Shown here: positions 1-9,300 of the stretch, one piece after another
Position numbering within the stretch: position 1 is the stretch's first letter
Layout of the letters: each line of letters begins with the position of its first letter
DNA from: Sternotherus odoratus
Taxonomy: Eukaryota; Chordata; Testudines; Kinosternidae
Assembly: GCA_032164245.1 (NCBI GenBank)
Contig: JAVMKO010000009.1
Coordinates: 82,006,712-82,070,711 of the forward strand
DNA length: 64,000 nucleotides
Direction: 5' to 3'
Made by a program: the position numbers and the translations under genes
The notes under the pieces: generated by a model
What the model was told of the DNA's origin: nothing
The model's input: only the letters and a program-made list of their open reading frames with translations
Databases searched by the model: none

Positions 1-510
1 AGGGAAACAAGCACTGACTGGTGGGATCGCATAGTGCTGCGGGTCTGGGATGACTCCCAGTGGCTCAGAAACTTTCACATGCATAAGGGCACGTTCATGG
101 AACTTTGTGACTTGCTTTCCCTGGCCCTCCAGCACAAGAATACCAAAATGAGAGTGGCCCTCACAGTTCAGAAGCGAGTGGCGATAGCCCTCTAGAAGCT
201 TGCAACGCCAGACAGCTACCGGTCAGTCGCGAATCAGTTTGGAGTGGGTAAATCTATAGTGGGGTCTGCTGTGATGCAAGTAAGCAGGGCAGTCGTTGAG
301 CTGCTGCTACCCAGGGTTATAAACCTTGGAAACCTGCAAGCTACAATAGATGGCTTTGCCGTGATGGGATTCCCTAACTGTTGTGGGGCTATAGATGGGA
401 CTCATATCCCTATCTTGGCACCGGACAACGAGGCCGCAGAGTACGGAAACCGGAAGGACGCCTTGAAAGATGCCTTGAAAACCAGTTTTATGAGTGCCCA
501 AGATGGCGTT
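1..510 (+). pseudogene. Harbinger transposase (HARBI1-like) remnant
   Basis: Frame 1 from the window edge reads as the N-terminal half of a Harbinger nuclease, with the segment SYRSVANQFGVGKSIVGSA (helix-turn-helix region) followed by the motif GFPNCCGAIDGTHIPI, which carries the first catalytic aspartate of the DDE triad. A TAG stop at 193-195 interrupts the frame where the surrounding motif suggests a tryptophan codon. After about 460 the similarity ends, the frame stops at 511-513, and the second and third catalytic acidic residues are absent. The coding region is therefore both interrupted and internally deleted. The family assignment is firm; the exact deletion breakpoint is inferred from loss of recognisable sequence. 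Confidence 0.85.
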
Positions 511-1581
511 TAAAAACCCGCTCCCTTGCTCTGCTCAGCCCTAAGCCTGCCGTCCTTGCACCCTCTTTCCCTCCCCCTCCCGACGCTTGCAGAGGAAATA
601 AATTCACTGTTTTAAAAATCATGCATCCTTTATTGCTTCTTCACAAACACGGGATCACTGGAAAGGTAGCCCAGAAGGGGTGGTTGAGGAGGAGGGAAAC
701 CAGCAGTTGGGGTGAGGGGTGAGGTGGACCAAGACACAGCACCTTCTAAAACTTTTTAGATAAACTCAGCCTGCTGCTACTTGTGCTGGCTTGTGGGGTA
801 GAGTGGGTCGGTCCCCGGAGTTTCCCCCCCCTCCCCCCGGGTTCTCACCCCGTGTCTGGGTGGGAAGCTATGGGACTTGGGGGGGGCGGGGGAGGTGGTT
901 AGACAGAGGCTGTAGAGGCGATCTTTGTTCCTGCTGAAGCTCCACCAGACACCGGAGCATGTCGCTTTGGTCCTCCATTATCCGCAGCATCGCATCCATC
1001 CGTTTTTCTTAGCACTCGTGCCGCTTTTCTTCACGCTCCATCCACCTCTCTGATGCAGCCCTGGACTGTTACCTTGACTCTAACAATTTTTCTCTCCATA
1101 CACTCTACTGAGTGGCTTCAGCGTGAGAGTTCTGCATTAGTTCGTTCAACATGTCATCACGCGTCTTCTTTTTACGTTTCGTATCTGCGATAAACGGCGT
1201 GAGGGGCAGGACAGGGGATTCTTAGATAAATGTGCAGCTGCGGTGGGCAAAGAAAGGAACAAGGTTATAAGAGAGAGACCTTTTGCAGCACAATGGGAGT
1301 ACTATTTAAGGGTGAACCACAGTATTCACGGGCCTGATGCGCTTTCTGTACAAGGTCACATTCCGCACCTAAAAGTGACTGGTTGGCTTTCATGTTCACA
1401 CAAACATTCACAGAAGCATCTCTCACACATTAGACAGCCTCAACACGGCTACTGACATCACCATGCAGCCAGCCATGGTAAGCTAAGCCATATTCTTTAC
1501 AGCAGCGCTCCGATGTTCCATACTAACCCATCTCCCTTCCCCCCCACCGCGTGGCTCCCAGTGAACCGCGAATAGCAAAAC

Positions 1582-1800
1582 AAAACAAAAATTCCCTGCT
1601 TTGGGTTCCGGGCTGGGTAGGTGGGAGTGGGGGGCGTGTTGGGTCTGCGTCAGAAGCAGCCGCGAGCAGCAAAACAAAAATTCCCTGTTTGGGCTACGGG
1701 CTGGCATGGGGAGGGGGCGGGGGTGCGTTGGGTCTGCTTTGGAAGCAGCCGCAAGCAGCAAAACAAAAATTCCCTGTTTGGGCTACGGGCTGGGGAAGAT
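1582..1800. repeat. 89-bp minisatellite, about three units, inside Harbinger element
   Basis: The motif aaaacaaaaattccctg begins at 1582, 1671 and 1760, giving an exact 89-bp spacing twice. The units include gggctacgggctgg and ggaagcagccgcaagcagc. The last unit is cut short near 1800. Confidence 0.9.
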
Positions 1801-1844
1801 TAGTTAACAGCCGGGAACATCTGTCCCCCTACTAATTAATTACA

Positions 1845-2160
1845 GTGCCGTATTTCAAACAGGCAACCGTGAATGACATCACTCTCCTTAGAATTTCTCA
1901 GAGAGATAGAGAACGCATATTACTAGAGTCTCTTCAAAATCCTGGTCCATATGCTGCGATGCCGTGTTACGCAATGACACCAGACTATTTACTAATTTCA
2001 TGGTGTGGAATGGTGTCCTATCACGGAGGACCAAATAAGGGGGCTCTCCCCAGAAACCTTTTGCGTAAGGTTAATCGCTACCTGCTTGAAAGTTTCATGG
2101 AAATGTCCATAGAGGATTTCCACTCCCATCCCAGAGTACATTAACATACTTTTTCAGTAA
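1845..2160 (+). pseudogene. Unassigned protein-like ORF in Harbinger element
   Basis: An open frame of 99 codons runs from ATG 1845 to TAA 2142-2144. Its product is rich in charged and aromatic residues (ITLLRISQRDRERILLESL, then YAAMPCYAMTPDYLLISW) and does not look like random translation of repeat DNA. Near the end, a shift of one frame stays open to a TAA at 2158-2160, which suggests the original C-terminus was slightly longer and a small indel has damaged it. It lies between the transposase remnant and the Myb-like ORF. I do not recognise a named domain. It could be an accessory element protein or a captured fragment. Confidence 0.45.
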
Positions 2161-2307
2161 AAGGACCAGCAATGAATGCATGCCAAGTCCTTAGGGCAAG
2201 TTAATCATTAATAAATGCTTCCTTTTAAAATCGTGAGTCATCTAATCCCTAAAAGCACACTCACCAGAGGTTCCTTCGACAGCTGGAGTACCAGCAGCTT
2301 GGAATGG

Positions 2308-2850
2308 TTAGGAGGGTAATGGGTCCAGGGTGATAAACAGCTCCTGGCTGTCTGCTAGCAGGGTTTCTTGGCTTGCCTCCTGCTGCTCCGTAATATTTCT
2401 GTCCTCATCACCTTGGTCATCATCTGAATCCTCCTCAGGCCTGACGATTATCCCATGGGTGGAGTCCACGGAGACCGGTGTGACGGTGGTGGGGGTGCGC
2501 CCCCCCATTATCTGATTCAGTTCATTGTAGAACCGGCATGTCCGTGATGGTCCCCCAGAGCATCCGTTTGCCTCTTTGGTTTTCTGGAACGCTTGCCTTA
2601 GCTCCTTAATTTTCACGCGGCACTGTTGGGCGTCCCTGTTGTGGCCCCTTTCCAGCATGGCCTTGGAGACCCTGGCAAACGTGTTGGCATTCCGTTTGTT
2701 GTTGCGGAGTTCCAACATCACGGATTCCTCTCCCCAGATAGCGATCAGATCCAACGCCTCACGCGTGGACCATGCTGGAGCTCTTTTCCTCTGGCTGGTC
2801 TCCTGTGCTGCTGAGCTCTGCATGGCGGCTTGTGCTGCTGAGCTCTGCAT
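2308..2850 (-). CDS. Myb/SANT-like DNA-binding protein of Harbinger element
   Basis: This is an intact 180-codon ORF, transcribed toward the transposase remnant. Residues about 24-105 form a Myb/SANT-like trihelix domain: APAWSTREALDLIAIWGEES opens the first helix, followed by RNANTFARVSKAMLERGHNR and QCRVKIKELRQAFQKTKEAN. The remainder is a linker and an acidic tail (EEDSDDDQGDED). The N-terminus contains a short duplicated block, MQSSAAQAAMQSSAAQE. In active Harbinger elements the Myb-like protein binds the element ends and brings the transposase to the nucleus; that role is known from the superfamily and inferred here. An open frame next to a dead transposase may mean recent decay, or activity in trans from another copy. 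Confidence 0.8.
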   Translation of the reverse strand: MQSSAAQAAMQSSAAQETSQRKRAPAWSTREALDLIAIWGEESVMLELRNNKRNANTFARVSKAMLERGHNRDAQQCRVKIKELRQAFQKTKEANGCSGGPSRTCRFYNELNQIMGGRTPTTVTPVSVDSTHGIIVRPEEDSDDDQGDEDRNITEQQEASQETLLADSQELFITLDPLPS

Positions 2851-2962
2851 GGCTACTGACCTGTGCAGGTGCGCTCACCACACTGGCCAAACAGAAAATG
2901 GAATTCAAATGTTCCCGGGGTTTTTCCTGTCTACCTGGCCAGAGCAGCGAGTTGAGAGTGCC

Positions 2963-3246
2963 GTCCAGAGCGGTCACAGTGGAGCAGTGACGCTGTCCAG
3001 AGCGGTCACAATGGAGCATTGTGGGACAGCCTCTGGAGGCCAATAACGTCCCCATGCGTCCTCACTACTCCACAATCGACCCAGAGAGGTCGATTTCAGC
3101 ACTACTCCTCTTGTTAGGGGTACAGAAATCGATTCTGGGGTCCCTTTAAATCGACGCAAATGGTGTCCATGTGAGGACGGGTACAGTTTTATTCCGACTT
3201 AATGATGCTAAAGTAGACGTTAAGCTGTAGTGGGGACCAGGCCTTA
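2963..3246. repeat. Right terminal and subterminal repeats of Harbinger element
   Basis: Two direct copies of gtccagagcggtcaca sit 32 bp apart at 2963 and 2995. Further out, inverted motifs around tcgattt/aaatcga and a terminal gtggggaccaggcc precede a tta trinucleotide. These are the expected positions for transposase or Myb-protein binding sites. Confidence 0.65.
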
Positions 3247-3845
3247 GAAGCATCATCCTACACTGGTTGTGCTTACATTTTGTGCCATTTTCAGTTGCCC
3301 AGTGTTCCTCTTGTGCATGTTTTGTGTGCAACTTTTTCACTTGAATTCTGTTATGCTCATGTTGTTTGAAATAATTAAGTCCCAGGCGTTTCAATTTAGC
3401 AGCTAAAGAAATAACTTACATTGCTCAAAAAGAAGCAAAAATGTTTGTCCTGTACTGTTGATGGTTAAGGATGGAATTGCAGTCTAATGGAATTTCATCT
3501 CTTGAAACACACAAGCACAGTTTTTAGCTTCAGACTTTCTCCAGAGAAAGCTTAGCCTGAAGCCAACATTAGTGGCTATTGGTGAAACCTTTTATTTGAT
3601 TATCATGGAAACAATCCCTGACAAATCAGTCTCTGACTGTTATTAACCTGTTCTTTACAAGATCCTCTCCTTAGAAGTGGATCACAGAAATCTAGACACA
3701 CAGAACCTGGGAGAGAATCTTCTCGTTTTGCCTAATGATGAGTCTAACCCATACAAACTGCATTCAACCAGGAAGTGAAGGCAGGAGTTGTATAATGAGA
3801 AATATGATCAGAAAATACTATACTTTAAAATAAACTGTTCGATAT
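3246..3845. other. Non-coding, no feature recognised
   Basis: AT-rich sequence between the Harbinger element and a CR1 fragment. It contains no convincing exon, tandem repeat or RNA gene. Confidence 0.6.
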
Positions 3846-4435
3846 TGACCTATAAGAAAGTCCATGCTGGGTCAGACCAAAGGTCCATCTAGCCCACCAT
3901 CCTCTCTTCTGACAGTGGCCAATGCCAGGTGCCATAGAGGGAATGAACAGAACAGGTACCGTATTTTTCGGCGTATAAGACGCCTTTTTAACCCCCCAAA
4001 ATACTTTCAATATTAGGGGGGGCGTCTTATACGCCGAATATCGGCCGGACCAAAAAAAAAAAAAAATGCGCCGCTTTTTTCGCGCCGCTCTCAGCAGCCC
4101 GCCCGCGCGGCGGGGACGGGAGAGCGGCACGCTCCCAGCAGCCTGCCCGCGCGGCGGGGACGGGAGAGCGGCGCGAAAAAAGCGGCACTTTTTTTTTTTT
4201 TTTTGGTCCGAAAACGCGGGGGCGTCTTATACGCCGGAGCGTCCTATGGGACGAAAAATACGGTAATCATCAAGTGATCCATTCCCTGTCACTCATTTCC
4301 AGCTTCTGGCAAACAGAGGCTAGGGACACAATCTCTGTCCATCCTGGCTAATATCCTCCGTGAACTTATCTAGTTCTTTTTTGAACTCTATTAGTCTTGG
4401 CCCTGATCCCTGATTGAGACCTTTAAATTCTGCTG
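3845..4435 (-). mobile_element. CR1 LINE fragment, antisense, split by a MITE
   Basis: The + strand shows the standard antisense CR1 3' region: ggtccatctagcccaccatc, gacagtggccaatgccaggt and gggaatgaacagaac, then after the inserted MITE tcatcaagtgatccattccc, gcttctggcaaacagaggct and ctagttcttttttgaactct. The element is 5'-truncated, as is usual for CR1, and its 3' end lies at the left, near 3845. Confidence 0.85.
3959..4263. mobile_element. 305-bp MITE with TA target duplication (Tc1/mariner or pogo type)
   Basis: The element begins ccgtatttttcggcgtataa and ends cgaaaaatacgg, a 12-bp perfect terminal inverted repeat, with further inverted copies of ggcgtcttatacgcc inside. A TA dinucleotide lies on each side (3957-3958, 4264-4265). 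The flanking CR1 reads continuously when the element and one TA are removed, so the insertion point is exact. The GC-rich core holds a duplicated block (gcccgcgcggcggggacggg at about 4100 and 4146) and opposing A and T runs. The superfamily follows from the TA duplication only. Confidence 0.85.
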
Positions 4436-4439
4436 CAAT

Positions 4440-6190
4440 AAAAATAATTAAAAGAATCCCAGTAGCAGTGTGTTTTATAGATTCTTGTCTAGATAATTTG
4501 GCCATTGATACCGATTACAGGATAAGGGTCCTAGATTGTACCAAAAGTCAGTAAAATAAACAGATTAGAGTTGTTGTTTTATCTTTCTTTAGTGGTAGAT
4601 AATCTGCAGTCCAAAGAATATTTTTCTGAAAGCTTTGCATGGTAAACAATACCTCCTGTTTCTTCGGAGCTTGGTGGATTTTTACCCTTTCCTTCCAAGT
4701 TTTTGGTCACCGAAGAAACCCCAAAGTGCATGCAAAGACTTTTTAGTCTATGTTGTTACAAAGTTCATGTTAAGGGAGAATGGAAGCCTTCCGTCCCCAG
4801 GAGAGAAAATTGTTTGACTGGTCCCTTAGTATCTTGTAGCGCGTTGGTGATAAATATTGATGAAGGAGCTCTCAATTGTAGCTATTACAGGATATGACCC
4901 TGTTGTTAATCTTCATAGCCAGGCGGTCCCATACACTTTTAAACCTTGAGGATGGTGAAGAGCAGGTCTGTTTTAAAAAGTGAAATGTGAAACCCTTTTT
5001 ATATGATAGGATTAGAGTTCAGTGTTCTGGATTTTGTTTTCCTTCTCCGCCGATTGATATAAACACCTGAGATAGGGGGAGAGCTGTACTCCAGTGCTGT
5101 TCCAGATGGTAGTCATGTCAGCAATTGCCGAAGTCCAGAGTTTACAAGTAAAAACAGACATTTAGCTTGTCATAAAATTTTCCTGTTAAGTTTTACCTTC
5201 TTTTGGATCCCATCCTGCTTCCATTGAGGTTGATGGCAAAGTTCCTTTGAGTTCAGAGAGATGAGTTAATGTTTGTATAGTACTTTGAAAAGATAGTGTC
5301 CTTAATATTTGTTAATACAGACTTTTAAACAGTTTAAAAAAAGAAAAAAATGTACTTTATTTAGATCATTAAGCAACAGCATTTTCTGTCAGCAGCTGTG
5401 CTTTGGAGTTCATGAGTTCTCTTCTTACAAGAGAATTATTTTTCTTTTAAAAAAATCTTCTAGCCAGCATTCTAACTTTTTTATTTTAAAGCCCAGTGGG
5501 ATGTTAAAGATCTTCTAATGCATTGGTTCTCAAACCAGCCAGCCCCAATCCCAACGGGGGGGGGGGGGGGGCGCACAGAGGCTTGGTGTTCGAAAGGGTA
5601 CAAAAAGTTTGAGAACCACTGTTCTAATTAAAGATCTCCCATAGTTTACTTAAAATATTTTAAAGATTGTTTAATATACAAACACTTGTAAAAATATAAT
5701 TTATTTCAGGAGAGTTCTGGAGTTTCATACCCTAATGGTTGCTTGATTGGAAAACTAAAACTGACAGTTTAAACACTTGAGATTTTATAATCCTTCCTCC
5801 CACTTTATAATTATTTTAGTCCCTGATAATCAAGACACTTGTGGATATGTGGTGTTCTGTATAAAATATCAGAACTGATACATAGTCATTTCAGCAGATT
5901 CTTGATCAAATGCTCTTTGAATACGTTAACCATAAAAGTCTAATTTCACTTCAGTGTAGCTCATCTCTGTGAAATATTAGAGGAATATTTGTGCATTATA
6001 TTAAAATGATTAATTGTTGTCTTCAGTCTTTTTGCACATAACATTTGTTTTAGAATTAGTTATGGTCACATGGTGCAGGTAAAACCAATGTTTTGGATAA
6101 ATTTCAAGGTCTTCAGGGAAGAAAGATTGTTTTGAACATCGTTGTGCTTAATGGTTTATATAGCCTTATACAGATATTATTTGGTAATAG
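4440..6190. other. Non-coding flank or intron upstream of first visible MAP7D3 exon
   Basis: AT-rich, with no exon that could join the 6191 exon in frame. It contains one small hAT MITE (5521-5621). By gene structure this is probably a MAP7D3 intron, since the N-terminal MAP7 coiled-coil exons must lie further left. Confidence 0.6.
5521..5621. mobile_element. 101-bp hAT MITE
   Basis: The terminal inverted repeats are cattggttctcaaac and gtttgagaaccactg. Flanking octamers ttctaatg (5513-5520) and ttctaatt (5622-5629) match at 7 of 8 positions, the length expected for hAT. The core contains a run of 17 or more G. Confidence 0.8.
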
Positions 6191-6305
6191 GAGCGATATG
6201 AAGCAGTTGTGCATCGTACCTTGGAGCGGAGCCAACGCCTGGAAACACGACAAAAGAGGTGGTCATGGGGAGGGTCTGTAACTTCAAATTCAGACAGCAA
6301 GACGG
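6191..6305 (+). CDS. MAP7D3: MAP7D3 exon a: end of N-terminal coil
   Basis: Codes RYEAVVHRTLERSQRLETRQ then KRWSWGGSVTSNSDSKT, a signature shared by MAP7-family proteins. It starts in phase 0 after an ...ggtaatag acceptor with a weak pyrimidine tract and ends in phase 1 at gtaagg. Confidence 0.93.
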
Positions 6306-9300
6306 GTAAGGGTTGCTAATATTGAGTGCATTATGTTGATTAATAGTGTTGTCCGATTTTGAATTAGTCTCAAGGTATCTTAATTAAAAAGTAGTATTTC
6401 TAATGCTCATAGACATTAAGATCAGAAGGGACCATTATGATCATCTAGCCTGACCTCCTGCCCAACACAGGTCACAGTCTCACCCACAGATTTCTGTTCC
6501 AGCTCCCTAAATGGGCCCCTCAAGGATTGAGCTCACAACCTTGGGTTTAGCAGGCCAATGCTCAAACCACTGAGCTAATTTGACTGAATTAGCAATTTCT
6601 GCTTATCAGAAGCCCAACATTAAAATAGTAGAACAGGATGATCTGCCTCATTAATCACTTGTATGTAATTTGTAGGAAAAAAACTGCATGATCATGGGGG
6701 ACTTCAGTTTGAATGCCATATGTTGAAGGCCTCCTGCTGGGAGTTCTAGAACACCCTTGGAATTTCTAAACATTCTAGATGAAGATTTCCTAACTCAGTG
6801 TTGTAGCCAACAGAGGAGATTTCTTTTAGACCTTGTCTTAGCAGATAGAGATGAACTGATCATAGAACTAAAATTTTTTGGCAGTTTAGGTACAAGTGTT
6901 CATGATTAGATCACATTTATAATGTACAAGCAAAAGTTAAGTCCAGATCAGTAGTATGTGTATATATGTTCCCTTATTAAGGCAAGTTTCGCAAAGTTTG
7001 AAAATAATTGAAAAATAATTGAGTTAGCTCAGCTGGGAGGAAGACTTTGATCTGGAATTTGTGAATGATAATGGGGAATAATTTAAGAACACAAAAACCC
7101 ACAATCCCATAATTGAGGAAGATGGCTGTACTGGTTAACCAATCTGCTTTAGAAGGGAAGTGAAGACCGCTATTTAAAAAAATAAAATATTATTTGACAA
7201 ATGGAAGGAAGGTGAAATTGATAGTAATGCATATAAATCAGAAGTTAGAAAATTGATTAGAGGAGCAGAGGGTCTCAGAGTTAAGGACGATAAGGAGTTA
7301 TTTAATTATATTAGGAACAAAAAGAATCCTAACCAAGGAACTGATAAACTTATCAATAAATATTTCTGTTCTATACTTGGGAGAGTGATAAATAATGAGG
7401 AGAACAGGTCAGTGATTCAGAGGAATCTGAATTGCTTCGTAAGTTGGATGTAAGCAAACAATACGTGTTTTAATATGGCTAACTGTATACATTTAGAAAC
7501 AAAGAATATAGGCAATTCCTATGGGATGGGGGATCTGGCACGCAATGGCTCTGAAAAAGATTTGGAGGTCATGGTGGGATCATCAGCTGAACAAGAACTC
7601 TTAGTGTGATGATGTGTACTAAAGAGCTAATGCAATCCTGGGTTGCATAAACAGCAATTTTGAGTAGGTGCAGAGAGGTTATTGTACCTCTGTATTTGAT
7701 GACTGCTGCTGGAATACTGTGTTCAGTTCTGGTGCCCACAATTCAAGGATATTGATAAATTGGAGAAGATTCAGTTAGGACCACAAGAATGATTCAAGGA
7801 TTAGGAAACAAGCCTTATAGTGATAGGCTCCAGGAACTTGGTCTGTTTTGCTTAAGAAAGAAGAGCTAAAGGTTGACTTGATTGGTCTAAGTTCTACACA
7901 GGAATCAAATATTTAATAATAGGCTCTTCAATCTAGCACAGGGGTCTCCAAACTTTTCAGCCCGAGGGCCGCATTAACTATCAAATAGCAGTTCGGGGGC
8001 CGACAACACACTCGAGGTCCAAATAAAAAAGAATCAAAACATGGATGTTGTTTTTAATTATTTATTTAATATTATTTTATTCAGTTATTATTTAATAACA
8101 CATTGATACACTACACATGAACACCTGTTCACTACACCTGTTCACTACACCTGTTCACTACACCTGTTCACTACACATGAACACCTGTTCACTACACATG
8201 AACACTACACATCAACCCCCCAACTGACCCACCCAGCCAGGTCTCTCCCCCCAAAACCTCCTTTCCTCCAACCCCCCCCAACTGACCCACCCAGCCAGGT
8301 CTCTCCCCCCAAAACCTCCTTTCGTCCAAACCCCCCCCCAAATGACCCACCCAGCCAGGTCTCTCCCCCCCAAACCTCCTTTCCTCCAACCCCCCCCCCA
8401 AATGACCCACCCAGCCAGGTCTCTCCCCCCCAAACCTCCTTTCCTCCAACCCCCCCCCAAATGACCCACCCAGCCAGGTCTCTCCCCCCCAAACCTCCTT
8501 TCCTCCAATCCCCAACTGACCCACCCAGCCAGGTCTCTCCCCCCAAAACCTCCTTTCCTCCAACCCCCCCCCCAAATGACCCACCCAGCCAGGTCTCTCA
8601 CCCCAAAACCTCCTTTCCTCCAACCCCCCCCCCCCCCCAAATGACCCACTCAGCCAGGTCTCTCACCCCAAAACCTCCTTTCCTCCAACCCCCCCCCCAA
8701 ATGACCCACCCAGCCAGGTCTCTCACCCCAAAACCTCCTTCCCTCCCACCCACCCCCCAACTGACCCACCCAGCCCGGTCTCTCACCCCCAAACCTCCTT
8801 CCCTCCCACCCACCCCCCAACTGACCCGCTCAACCCGGTCTCTCCCCACATACCGGTTCGCCGCCTGGCAGTGGGTGGCTCCTTGTTTCGCCCCCTGTAA
8901 CTGGGTGGCGGTGCGGCGCGTCCCGGCCCCAGCTCTGAGCCGTCCCTGGCCGGCGGCGGCAGCCGAGCACGCGGCGGGTCCCGGCCCGGCGGCGGCAGCC
9001 GAGCACGCGGCGGGTCCCGGCCCGGCGGCGGCAGCCGAGCACGCGGCGGGTCCCGGCCCCGCGGCGGCAGCCGAGCACGCGGCGGGTCCCGGCCCCGCGG
9101 CGGCAGCCGAGCACGCGGCGGGTCCCGGCCCCGCGGCGGCAGCCGAGCACGCGGCGGGTCCCGGCCCCGCGGCGGCAGCCGAGCACGCGGCGGGTCCCGG
9201 CCCCAGCGCGGAGCCGTCCCAGCGAAAAGCTCAAAAGAGCCAAAAATTCCCTAAAGAGCCAAAAAGATCTCCGCGGGCCAGATGAGAGGGCCTCGCGGGC

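Larger units (their letters stand above)
1..3246. mobile_element. Harbinger (PIF) DNA transposon, 5' end outside window
   Basis: The segment combines a Harbinger-type transposase remnant on + (1-510) with a Myb/SANT-like ORF on - (2308-2850), the two-protein layout known for Harbinger elements. The right end at about 3060-3246 is made of inverted and subterminal motifs (gtccagagcggtcaca at 2963 and 2995, 32 bp apart; ggtcgatttcagc; aaatcgacgc) and stops with gggaccaggcc next to tta, which fits the 3-bp TWA target duplication of this superfamily. The left terminus is not in the window, so the duplication cannot be confirmed. The broken transposase makes the copy non-autonomous. Confidence 0.8.

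Noticed and set aside
2576..3046. 156-codon frame on +
   Set aside because: It is the antisense shadow of the Myb/SANT-like ORF and of the Harbinger subterminal repeats.
6520..6577. tRNA-like promoter considered as a tRNA gene
   Set aside because: The A-box and B-box-like words belong to a SINE with a CR1-like tail; no full cloverleaf is present.
8950..9206. Regular 36-bp repeats resembling a CRISPR array
   Set aside because: There are no unique spacers between the units, and the host is a vertebrate. It is a minisatellite.
8461..9285. 274-codon open frame on +
   Set aside because: It is read entirely through tandem arrays of a hAT element. The residues simply repeat the array units (12-residue blocks in the 36-bp array) and long frames exist on both strands.
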